6,550 bases of DNA from Bacillota bacterium (GCA_023426005.1 JAFABO010000015.1:1-6550), one strand, 5' to 3'; counted from the stretch's first letter, positions 1 through 6,168 are shown. The notes: generated by a model from the letters alone, not told the origin. Made by a program: numbers and translations.

Positions 1-362
1 ATTGGAAGACCTGTCAGGGAATTCTTGAATATCTGTTCGAAACCGAGAAACTTAAGGATACTTGCATTAACTGAAGGATGAAGTCTCAATCCGCCCTTAT
101 AAGGACCGATCGCACTGTTGAACTGAATTCTGAAACCGCGGTTAACATGTACATTGCCGTTATCGTCAACCCAGGGTACTCTGAAAATGATCTGTCTTTC
201 AGGTTCGACGATTCTGTCGAATACTCCGGCTTTAACCCATTCAGGATGTTTTTCGGCAACTGCTTCGAGAGATTCAAGCACTTCTGCGACTGCCTGATGA
301 AACTCCGGTTCACCGGGATTTCTTTTAACAACCTGATCCATAATTTTTTGTAAACTTCCCAT
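1..362 (-). CDS. gdhA: Glutamate dehydrogenase, N-terminal part (cut by window edge)
   Basis: Glutamate dehydrogenase interconverts 2-oxoglutarate plus ammonia and glutamate in the cytoplasm, linking nitrogen assimilation to the TCA branch. The first 120 codons are visible; the family is usually about 445-450 residues, so the catalytic core and the nucleotide-binding domain lie beyond position 1. Conserved substrate-domain blocks are clear: FRVPWVDDNG (60-69), GFRIQFNSAIGPYKGGLR (76-93) and LKFLGFEQIFKNSLTGLP (103-120). Lys89 and Lys113 fall at the same numbers as the substrate-binding lysines of the Clostridium symbiosum enzyme; the catalytic lysine (125 in that enzyme) is just outside. The ATG at 362-360 is chosen because GGGAGGG (377-371 on this strand) sits 8 nt upstream and the N-terminus matches the family. 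Coenzyme preference cannot be read from this part; the RLHPSVN wording resembles NADP-type enzymes. It is divergent from the methyltransferase gene and has its own promoter and long leader. Confidence 0.96.
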   Translation of the reverse strand, partial: MGSLQKIMDQVVKRNPGEPEFHQAVAEVLESLEAVAEKHPEWVKAGVFDRIVEPERQIIFRVPWVDDNGNVHVNRGFRIQFNSAIGPYKGGLRLHPSVNASILKFLGFEQIFKNSLTGLP

Positions 363-403
363 TAAAAAAACCCTCCCACAACTAAAATATAATTAAGTCA
401 ATT

Positions 404-504
404 AATATTTTGGCGTAAGGGTCATATAAAAACACTTTAAACCTGATAAAACTCTACCGGCGCTGTTGTTACAGCTTAGCATACCCCGTCGTACGCCAAT
501 ATTT
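404..504 (-). ncRNA. Candidate structured leader RNA (possible riboswitch) upstream of gdhA
   Basis: The gdhA leader carries a long-range inverted repeat. TACGCCAA (492-499) and TTGGCGTA (410-417) are perfectly complementary and are flanked by further complementary A/T bases (500-504 against 404-409, with a 2-nt bulge). They would close a domain of about 95 nt. Inside it is a perfect 5-bp hairpin, GCTGT/ACAGC (462-466 and 471-475), with a 4-nt loop. This inner section is much more G/C-rich than the surrounding gap. It lies wholly downstream of the predicted promoter, and CCCTT (422-418 in RNA order) could pair with the G-rich ribosome binding site. I could not match it to any riboswitch class I know, and no intrinsic terminator is seen after it, so any control would more likely act on translation. 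Confidence 0.4.
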
Positions 505-522
505 ACTTTTAATTTCTTTTAA

Positions 523-551
523 ATTATACTATTACATCACAATAATTGCAA
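523..551 (-). promoter_or_regulatory. Predicted gdhA promoter
   Basis: On the minus strand, TTGCAA (551-546) and a perfect TATAAT (528-523) are separated by exactly 17 nt, a good sigma-A-type promoter. Transcription would start near 516, giving a leader of about 155 nt before the gdhA ATG. The -35 hexamer lies inside a 13-bp sequence that is repeated at 692-704, so a regulator could act here. Prediction only. Confidence 0.6.
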
Positions 552-553
552 GC
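541..553 (+). repeat. 13-bp direct repeat AATAATTGCAAGC, copy 1
   Basis: This sequence recurs identically at 692-704. This copy overlaps the -35 element of the predicted gdhA promoter. The shorter core TTGCAAG also occurs at 588-594 and 849-855, all in the same orientation, making it a candidate protein-binding motif rather than a structural repeat. Confidence 0.5.
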
Positions 554-691
554 AGAAATATAAAAACTTTCATTTATTTTTTTATATTTGCAAGGAAAAA
601 GATATACAAATATCCTGAGTGGCTGTATTGCAGATTGTTTTGGCTTTTTATAGCTGGTTTAATAAGGCAACATGGTGAACTGCATATTTCT

Positions 692-704
692 AATAATTGC
701 AAGC
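692..704 (+). repeat. 13-bp direct repeat AATAATTGCAAGC, copy 2
   Basis: Identical to 541-553, 151 bp downstream. It sits mid-gap with no promoter recognised directly on it. Function unknown. Confidence 0.5.
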
Positions 705-834
705 TGCTGCTTTTACAGCGTCATTTATATTTCACATATTTGTTAGATATTTCAAGAGAATATATTTTTTATTTTCAATACATTTTAGTACATGAGTCCG
801 CCCAATTTTTATTTGCCGGATTGGCAATAACTTG

Positions 835-863
835 TTGTTATAAACTGTTTGCAAGGTTATAAT
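835..863 (+). promoter_or_regulatory. Predicted promoter of the RNA methyltransferase gene
   Basis: TTGTTA (835-840) and a perfect TATAAT (858-863) are spaced by 17 nt, giving a start near 870 and a leader of about 65 nt before the ATG at 935. The spacer contains TTGCAAG (849-855), the motif also found on the gdhA -35. Confidence 0.6.
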
Positions 864-934
864 AGTAGTACTTATCCAATAATGAACATGATAATTGGCT
901 ATTGATCCTAAATATATGTTTGAGAGGCAGATTA

Positions 935-2086
935 ATGAGTAATTTTGAACTGATAGCAACATCAGCCTTTGGTATTGAGGCTGTAACGTCCCGGGAGCTG
1001 AAAAAACTGGGCTACTTTGATCAGAAGGTGGAAAATGGAAAGGTTACTTTTAAAGGAGATGAAATGGCCATTTGCAGGGCCAATCTCTGGTTGAGAACAG
1101 CCGACAGGGTGCTTTTAAAGCTGGGGGAATTTAAAGCGTTAAGCTTTGAGGAGCTTTTTGAAAAGACAAAGGCCTTACCCTGGGATGAAATCATACCGGC
1201 CGACGCAGAGTTTCCGGTAGAAGGAAAGTCCATTGATTCAAAGCTTTTTAGTGTTCCTGACTGCCAGGCAATTGTAAAAAAGGCCATAGTGGAGAAGCTC
1301 AAACTGCGTCACAAATGTGAATGGTTTGAGGAAACCGGGCCCAGATATAGAATTGAAGTTGCCCTTCTAAAAGATATTGCCACTCTGACAATTGATACAA
1401 GCGGTGCCGGACTGCATAAAAGAGGCTATAGAAAACTTGTGGGCGGAGCACCTTTGAAGGAGACACTGGCAAGTGCCATGATACTGATCAGCCATTGGAA
1501 TAAGGACCGGGTTTTGTTGGATCCCTTCTGCGGCAGCGGCACAATTCCCATAGAGGCGGCTCTTATTGGAAAGAATATCGCCCCTGGTCTGGGAAGGGAA
1601 TTTGACGCCGAAAACTGGAATATTATTGACTCTGAATTTTGGGATCGGGCAAGAGATGAAGCTTATGATTTAATGGTGGAGGACAGGGAACTGAGAATCC
1701 ATGGTTCGGATATAGATGAGGAAGCCATGAGCCTGGCCCGGTACCACGCAAAAAAGGCTGGGGTCGAGGATGCCATACATCTTCAGAGGCTGCCGGTTTC
1801 AGATATCAGTTCCAGATATAAATACGGTATAATAATATGTAACCCGCCATACGGAGAACGTTTGGGGGAAAAGGACTATGTCGACAAGCTCTACAGGGAG
1901 ATGGGGACGGTTTTTAACAGACTGGATTCATGGTCCTATTATGTTATTACCTCCAACCTTGAGTTTGAAAAACTTTTTGGAAGAAGAGCCGATAAAAAAA
2001 GAAAGCTTTATAATGGGAAATTACTTTGTAATTATTTTCAATATTTCGGACCTCCACCTCCAAAATCCACAGGCAGCGGCAGCTGA
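935..2086 (+). CDS. ypsC: THUMP-domain class I SAM-dependent RNA methyltransferase (YpsC/RlmL N-half type)
   Basis: A 383-residue cytoplasmic RNA guanine-N2 methyltransferase of the COG0116 family. It corresponds to the first half of the E. coli 23S rRNA enzyme RlmL and to B. subtilis YpsC; the RlmK half is absent, as is normal in Firmicutes. The N-terminus (ELIATSAFGIEAVTSRELK) and the THUMP region (about 45-155) precede the Rossmann-type catalytic domain. SAM motif I is LLDPFCGSGT (194-203), and the catalytic base-binding motif NPPYGER starts at Asn303. The C-terminus KLYNGKLLCNYFQYFGP is diagnostic of the family. The ATG at 935 is preferred over the in-frame TTG at 902 because GAGAGG (922-927) lies 7 nt upstream and the family begins here. 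The exact rRNA target is inferred from the family. It is followed by a 137-nt gap with a new promoter, so co-transcription with the aro-like genes is possible but not required. Confidence 0.93.
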   Translation: MSNFELIATSAFGIEAVTSRELKKLGYFDQKVENGKVTFKGDEMAICRANLWLRTADRVLLKLGEFKALSFEELFEKTKALPWDEIIPADAEFPVEGKSIDSKLFSVPDCQAIVKKAIVEKLKLRHKCEWFEETGPRYRIEVALLKDIATLTIDTSGAGLHKRGYRKLVGGAPLKETLASAMILISHWNKDRVLLDPFCGSGTIPIEAALIGKNIAPGLGREFDAENWNIIDSEFWDRARDEAYDLMVEDRELRIHGSDIDEEAMSLARYHAKKAGVEDAIHLQRLPVSDISSRYKYGIIICNPPYGERLGEKDYVDKLYREMGTVFNRLDSWSYYVITSNLEFEKLFGRRADKKRKLYNGKLLCNYFQYFGPPPPKSTGSGS

Positions 2087-2144
2087 TTGCTGGATAAAAC
2101 AGGCAAAAAAATTGACGAATCCCTGCTGTTATAATAACATAGTA

Positions 2145-2172
2145 TTGGTAGTATATTGCAGCATGGTATAAT
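2145..2172 (+). promoter_or_regulatory. Predicted promoter of the aro-like cluster
   Basis: TTGGTA (2145-2150), a 16-nt spacer and a perfect TATAAT (2167-2172) predict a start near 2179 and a leader of about 45 nt before the ATG at 2224. A second, weaker candidate begins with TTGACG at 2112-2117. No terminator hairpin separates this from the upstream gene, so read-through is also possible. Confidence 0.55.
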
Positions 2173-2223
2173 AAAAAAGGATTGAAATTTTTTGGAAAAA
2201 TAGGTAATATGGTAGGTGGAAAA

Positions 2224-3498
2224 ATGATATTAAAAGTAAAACCGTCTGAGGTTTCCGGAATAGTTAATATTCCAGGATCAAAATCTCATACTATAAGGTC
2301 TATGTTTTTTGCAGGGCTTGCAGAGGGACGGAGTATTATCAGGAATCCGTTGGTTTCCAGCGATTCCGTCTCGGCTGTTAATTTATGTAAAGCCTTTGGA
2401 GCATCCTATGAATGGGATAAAAACTGTTATATGGTAGACGGAATGGGCGGCAGGCCCCAGGTTCCCGAGAACATAATAGATGTTGGAAATTCGGGGACCA
2501 GCTTAAGACTGGGGCTGATGACAGCTGCACTTGTTCCCGGGTATACTGTTTTTACGGGTGATTACCAGATAAGGAACAGACAAATAGGTCCCCTGGTCAG
2601 GGCTATTAATAATCTTGGCGGAGAGGCCTATACCACGCGGGGAAATGAGTCCGCCCCCGTAGTAATAAAAGGAAGGGCTAAAGGTGGATTTACTGCACTA
2701 GACGCTGTTACATCGCAATACTTATCATCAATTCTGCTTAATGCTCCTCTTCTGGAAAACGATACACATATAGAGATAACAAGACTCAACGAAGCGCCCT
2801 ATGTTGAAATAACTCTCTGGTGGCTTGATAAATTCGGTATAAAGTACAAACATAATAATATGAAGGAATTTATTATTCAGGGGCAGCAGAAATACCCGCA
2901 GTTTGAATGCACCATTCCGGGAGATTTCTCCTCGGCAACATTTTTTATGGTATTGGCTGCAATAACCGGGCGGGAATTCAGGCTTACAAACCTTGATATG
3001 ACAGATCCGCAAGGTGACAAGCTGGTGCTTTCAATTTTAGAAGATATGGGTGCAAAGGTTTCCTCAGATTCTAACAGTGTGACTGTTAAGGGACAGAACT
3101 TGAGGGGAAGGACCATTGATATGAACTCCATACCCGATGCATTGCCGGCAATGGCCGTGGCAGGGTGTTTTGCACAGGGGGAAACACGGCTTGTCAATGT
3201 TCCACAGGCAAGACTGAAGGAAACCGACAGAATAAGTGTTATGTGTACGGAACTCGCCAAAATGGGTGCCGACATTGAGGAACTGCCCGATGGGCTGGTA
3301 ATACGCGAAAGCAGCCTGAAGGGCTGCAGGGTGAACGGGCATGACGATCATAGGGTGGTTATGTCCCTTGCGGTTGCAGGTTTGAAGGCGGCAGGAGAAA
3401 CGGTGATTGAAACTGCCGAAGCAATGAATGTTACATTTCCTGATTTTGTCGATTGCATAAAGAATTGCGGCGGTAATATCCGGCTTTGTGAAGAGTAA
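2224..3498 (+). CDS. aroA: EPSP synthase homologue (3-phosphoshikimate 1-carboxyvinyltransferase family), with altered substrate site
   Basis: This is a 424-residue member of the enolpyruvyl-transferase family, which moves enolpyruvate from PEP to shikimate 3-phosphate (S3P). Family motifs run in order: PGSKS..R (17-25), NSGTSLR (89-95), NRQIG (118-122), TSQ (163-165), IPDA (303-306, base Asp305), RLKETDR (330-336), DHR (375-377) and TFPDF (404-408). Residues matching E. coli Lys22, Arg27, Arg124, Gln171, Asp313, Lys340, Arg344 and Arg386 are kept, so PEP handling looks intact. Unusual positions: Glu190 replaces Ser197, a ligand of the S3P phosphate, with Ala191 for Lys198. Gln328 stands for Asn336, Val403 for Lys411 and Leu96 for Pro101. 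The ATG at 2224 fits family starts and has AGGTGG 4 nt upstream; TTG 2182 would put the start on the transcription start. First gene of the aro-like cluster. True EPSP synthase activity is uncertain; fold membership is not. Confidence 0.88.
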   Translation: MILKVKPSEVSGIVNIPGSKSHTIRSMFFAGLAEGRSIIRNPLVSSDSVSAVNLCKAFGASYEWDKNCYMVDGMGGRPQVPENIIDVGNSGTSLRLGLMTAALVPGYTVFTGDYQIRNRQIGPLVRAINNLGGEAYTTRGNESAPVVIKGRAKGGFTALDAVTSQYLSSILLNAPLLENDTHIEITRLNEAPYVEITLWWLDKFGIKYKHNNMKEFIIQGQQKYPQFECTIPGDFSSATFFMVLAAITGREFRLTNLDMTDPQGDKLVLSILEDMGAKVSSDSNSVTVKGQNLRGRTIDMNSIPDALPAMAVAGCFAQGETRLVNVPQARLKETDRISVMCTELAKMGADIEELPDGLVIRESSLKGCRVNGHDDHRVVMSLAVAGLKAAGETVIETAEAMNVTFPDFVDCIKNCGGNIRLCEE

Positions 3499-3584
3499 GC
3501 GCTAATTTTAGTTAAATAACCAAAATGCATTTATTCTCACAAATTTTAACCGATTATAAATTTTTTAAATATATGGAGGCAGCA

Positions 3585-4763
3585 ATGGTTGGTAATTCAT
3601 TTGGACGGGTATTTCGCGTAACAACGAGCGGAGAATCTTACTCAGGCGCTTTCAGAAAAAGCGAAAGTGTTCCTCCCGAACTCTGGGGTGGACTGGTAGT
3701 CATAGTGGATGGTGTCCCAGCCGGGATAAAAATAACATTTGAAATCATACAGGAGGAACTGGAAAAGCGGAGGCCCGGGCAGTCAAAGCTGCATACGCCC
3801 AGATCGGAAGCTGACAGGGTATATATTTTTTCGGGCGTCATGCAGGATGACACTACAACCGGCGCCCCTGTGGCAATGCTCATTCCAAGCAGTGATATAG
3901 GCGACAGGCATATTGAGCAGCACAGAGGCAACAAGGACCTCCTGAGGCCGGGGCAGGCGGCATACACCTATTACAAGAAGTATGGCGAACATGCCGACTA
4001 TCTTGGCGCCGGCAGGGCGTCGGCCCGCGAAACGGCGGCAAGAGTGGCAGGCGGAGCGGTTGCGAAGCAGGTGCTGGACCGGATGGGTATAGATGTTATA
4101 GCATATACCGTCGAATCACACGGCATTAAAGCGGGCCCGTTTACTTATGAGCAGGCCAAACAGAATTACAGGACAAATGAAATAAACTGCCCTGACCCTG
4201 AAGCTGCCGGATTAATGACGGAAGACCTGTTGCGGGTAATCAAGGCAGGCGATTCCTGCGGCGGCGTTATAGAAATCATTGCCAAGGGAGTTCCCGCAGG
4301 ATTGGGAGAGCCTGTTTTTGACAAGCTGAGTGCCACTATTGCCCATGGTCTGATGTCTATTGGCGGAGTCAAAGGCATAGAAATAGGTGAAGGTTTCGGA
4401 GTGGCAGCGAAAAAGGGTTCGGAAATGAATGACACCCCTTATTACGATAAGGAAACGGGCAGAATAAGATTCAAAACCAACAGGGCCGGTGGTATGCTTG
4501 GAGGAATATCCAACGGTGAGGAAATCCGCATCCGTGTGGCTGTCAAACCCACTCCAACCATTTTGCAGGATCAGCTTACTGTGAACGTCCGGACACTTGA
4601 GCCCGTAACCCGCAAGTTTGCATCCAGGAGCGACCCGTCGCTTGTACCGAGAGTTTATTCCATTTGTGAAGCGATGGTAAGAATAGCTCTGGTAGATAGC
4701 ATCATAATGTCGTCGGGCATGAGAAGCATTACAGAAATGGATTCCAGGTGGGATGGCCTATGA
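3585..4763 (+). CDS. aroC: Chorismate synthase homologue lacking both conserved active-site histidines
   Basis: A 392-residue protein of the FMN-dependent chorismate synthase family, which normally eliminates phosphate from EPSP. The scaffold and flavin-site blocks are well kept: GNSFGRVFRVTT (3-14), RRPGQS (62-67), GRASARETAARVAGGAVAK (143 on), GVPAGLGEPVFDKL, GSEMND and the NRAGGMLGGISNGE/KPTPT region. The active site is not. The usual GESHG is GESYSG, with Tyr19 for the conserved His, followed by an insertion of about 14 residues (22-35). PGHADYTY is PGQAAYTY, with Gln124 and Ala126 for His and Asp. GRHDPC is SRSDPS (347-352), and RPGTSR becomes RPGQSK. The ATG at 3585 has GGAGG (3575-3579) 5 nt upstream; the open frame extends to 3525 but that part is not family sequence. 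It lies 86 nt after the EPSP synthase homologue, and its TGA overlaps the kinase ATG. Canonical chorismate synthase activity is doubtful; a different lyase or binding role is possible. Confidence 0.85.
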   Translation: MVGNSFGRVFRVTTSGESYSGAFRKSESVPPELWGGLVVIVDGVPAGIKITFEIIQEELEKRRPGQSKLHTPRSEADRVYIFSGVMQDDTTTGAPVAMLIPSSDIGDRHIEQHRGNKDLLRPGQAAYTYYKKYGEHADYLGAGRASARETAARVAGGAVAKQVLDRMGIDVIAYTVESHGIKAGPFTYEQAKQNYRTNEINCPDPEAAGLMTEDLLRVIKAGDSCGGVIEIIAKGVPAGLGEPVFDKLSATIAHGLMSIGGVKGIEIGEGFGVAAKKGSEMNDTPYYDKETGRIRFKTNRAGGMLGGISNGEEIRIRVAVKPTPTILQDQLTVNVRTLEPVTRKFASRSDPSLVPRVYSICEAMVRIALVDSIIMSSGMRSITEMDSRWDGL

Positions 4764-5284
4764 GGAACAATAAAAGAGACAGAAATATTATTCTCATAGG
4801 TATGCCCGGAACAGGTAAAACCACAGTGGGAAAGCTATTGAGTGAAATATTGGGATACGGCTTTATTGATACCGATGCGCTGGTAACCGGTAAAACCGGC
4901 AAAACACCGGGGCAGCTGGTAGAAGAATATGGACGGGAATATTTTATTAAGGTTCAGAATGGGGTGGTATTGGATATCCACTCCGGCAATTGCGTAATTT
5001 CCACGGGGGGTGGGTTGGTTCACAGTGATATAGCCATGAATCACCTGAAAAAAACAGGGGAAATTATTTTTTTGAACACGAGTTATCAGGTTATTGAAGC
5101 CAGGATGGATGCTTCAAGAAAATTGCTTAAAGCAGGTGGTACTTTGAAAGACTTATACAATGAACGGACACCTTTGTATAAAAGATATGCGGATAAGGTT
5201 ATCGATTGTGACAGCAGTGAACCCAATGCCATATGTCAGAAGATAATTGATTTCCTGAAAATTGAAGTACGCCGGGAAGTTTAG
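4760..5284 (+). CDS. aroK: Shikimate kinase-like P-loop kinase
   Basis: A 174-residue protein of the shikimate kinase fold (NMP-kinase-like), which uses ATP to phosphorylate a shikimate-type substrate. Visible motifs: Walker A GMPGTGKTT (14-22), DTD (37-39, Asp39 matching the shikimate-hydroxyl aspartate), STGGG (81-85), lid arginine Arg120 in SRKLL, and ERTPLY with Arg136. The family's GE..FR..E block reads GREYFIKVQ (58-66). Thus Ile63 replaces the arginine that binds the shikimate carboxylate (Arg58 in the M. tuberculosis enzyme), and Gln66 replaces Glu. From memory it resembles a clostridial group annotated as shikimate kinase that ends in a similar TLKDLYNERTPLY stretch; I cannot check this. 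ATG 4760-4762 overlaps the upstream TGA 4761-4763 (ATGA), and AGGTGG (4746-4751) is the ribosome binding site, indicating translational coupling. GTG 4748 is an in-frame alternative without its own site. Confidence 0.82.
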   Translation: MRNNKRDRNIILIGMPGTGKTTVGKLLSEILGYGFIDTDALVTGKTGKTPGQLVEEYGREYFIKVQNGVVLDIHSGNCVISTGGGLVHSDIAMNHLKKTGEIIFLNTSYQVIEARMDASRKLLKAGGTLKDLYNERTPLYKRYADKVIDCDSSEPNAICQKIIDFLKIEVRREV

Positions 5285-5332
5285 CTGATGTGTTGATTCA
5301 GCCATAAATTAATGAAAAGGGTTAAAGAAAAA

Positions 5333-6082
5333 ATGAGTAAAATAAGGGTTTTGATAGTGGATGATAATTTATTAACTGCAAAGGCATTATATGACAAATT
5401 AAATGAGTGCCAGGAATTTGAAATGCTGAGAATAGCAAAAGACGGTCTTGAAGCAATTGAGCAGATTGACAGGGAAAAACCGGATGTGGTATTGCTGGAT
5501 ATTATAATGCCCAAGTTGGACGGTATTGGCGTGCTTGAGTACGCCAAAGCCAACAGTACAGGGGATTCACCTGTCTACATAGTCTATTCCGCAGTGAGTC
5601 ATGAAAATTATGTTTCCAGGGCAATGAATCTGGGTGCAAACTATTACATAATCAAGCCTTTTGACGAGAATGTCCTGACCTTAAGAATCAAACAGCTCTA
5701 TATGGATTCCAATACCAAACAGTATACCATGAAAAATTATAGTCCTGCTATTAGTCAAAAGTCCAAAAACAGATATGATGATGAGTTGAAAGTGCTGGCA
5801 ACCAAGTATATGCGGGAATATGGACTGAAGGCCCATATGACGGGTTACGCATACATAAGGGATATCGTTACCCGTGCTTTTGACAGCTATTGCCAGAGCG
5901 GTTCCCTTCCCAAGGGCATATACAGGGAAATAGCTTTAAAGAACAATGTTACCATACAAAAGGTTGAGAGGGCTATCAGAAACTGTATAGAAAATGTTAT
6001 ATCTGAAGAGGATAAACAAAAAAAGCCAACAAATTCCCAGGTGATTTGTCGGCTGATAGAAAAAATAAGGGTCAACAATTAA
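5333..6082 (+). CDS. Spo0A-family response regulator with shortened DNA-binding domain
   Basis: A 249-residue two-domain regulator. Residues 1-115 are a receiver domain with a complete pocket: Asp10 and Asp11, phospho-acceptor Asp56 in LLDIIMPKLDG, Ser86 and Lys108 in IIKPF. Residues about 147-249 are a Spo0A-type effector domain with HMTGYAYIRDIVTRAF and the recognition helix KVERAIRNCIEN, which keeps the Glu-Arg-x-x-Arg pattern that contacts 0A boxes. Between that helix and KPTNSQ there are about 8 residues where B. subtilis Spo0A has about 22. The missing stretch contains the NIDSISSLFGYT segment of the sigma-A-activating region. It is therefore probably a paralogue, not the master Spo0A, which usually sits beside spoIVB. 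ATG 5333 starts the family sequence and follows AAAAGGG (5315-5321); ATG 5312 has no site. It lies 48 nt after the kinase gene with no terminator between, so it may share its transcript. Confidence 0.88.
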   Translation: MSKIRVLIVDDNLLTAKALYDKLNECQEFEMLRIAKDGLEAIEQIDREKPDVVLLDIIMPKLDGIGVLEYAKANSTGDSPVYIVYSAVSHENYVSRAMNLGANYYIIKPFDENVLTLRIKQLYMDSNTKQYTMKNYSPAISQKSKNRYDDELKVLATKYMREYGLKAHMTGYAYIRDIVTRAFDSYCQSGSLPKGIYREIALKNNVTIQKVERAIRNCIENVISEEDKQKKPTNSQVICRLIEKIRVNN

Positions 6083-6139
6083 TAAAAAATATATATATAA
6101 ATCATGACTAAATAAAGTTTCATAATAAAATGCAATACA

Positions 6140-6168
6140 AAAAGCCCTGAAGTTAATTCAGGGCTTTT
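6140..6168. terminator. Bidirectional intrinsic terminator
   Basis: A perfect 12-bp inverted repeat, AAAAGCCCTGAA (6140-6151) and TTCAGGGCTTTT (6157-6168), has a 5-nt loop. The T-run follows on both strands (TTTTAT on plus, TTTTTG on minus). It lies between convergent genes and can end both the Spo0A-like and the HU transcripts. Confidence 0.88.

Larger units (their letters stand above)
363..934. other. Divergent intergenic region (572 bp) between gdhA and the methyltransferase gene
   Basis: This stretch is strongly A/T-rich and has no convincing gene. Open frames in it (for example 635-862) lack a ribosome binding site, begin at non-ATG codons and encode low-complexity hydrophobic sequence. 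It holds the gdhA ribosome binding site, leader structure and promoter on the left. On the right is the plus-strand promoter at 835-863. Four TTGCAAG motifs are scattered between. In 595-834 I see nothing beyond one of these motifs. Confidence 0.7.

Noticed and set aside
215..221. 0A-box core TGTCGAA inside gdhA
   Set aside because: Lies within coding sequence far from any promoter; about one chance match is expected.
78..353. Plus-strand open frame at the left edge
   Set aside because: Antisense shadow of gdhA, which matches its family strongly on the minus strand.
635..862. Possible small hydrophobic protein (75 residues, plus strand)
   Set aside because: Starts at TTG with no ribosome binding site, overlaps the promoter of the next gene, and its composition is what AT-rich non-coding DNA gives.
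902..934. Extended TTG start for the methyltransferase
   Set aside because: No ribosome binding site there; the ATG at 935 has GAGAGG and matches the family N-terminus.
1878..2171. Second plus-strand open frame across the end of the methyltransferase gene
   Set aside because: Mostly out-of-frame shadow of the methyltransferase with no ribosome binding site or recognisable motif.
2182..2223. Extended TTG start for the EPSP synthase homologue
   Set aside because: It would begin almost at the predicted transcription start and add residues absent from the family.
2877..3275. 132-residue antisense open frame inside the EPSP synthase homologue
   Set aside because: Long antisense frames are common opposite G/C-richer coding DNA; no start signal and no recognisable domain.
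3499..3584. Separate promoter or terminator between the EPSP synthase and chorismate synthase homologues
   Set aside because: The 86-nt gap is AT-rich but shows no hairpin with a T-run and no convincing -35/-10 pair, so co-transcription is the simpler reading.
6083..6139. AT dinucleotide run (around 6089-6099) as a regulatory repeat
   Set aside because: Short low-complexity AT stretch just before a terminator; nothing further supports a function.
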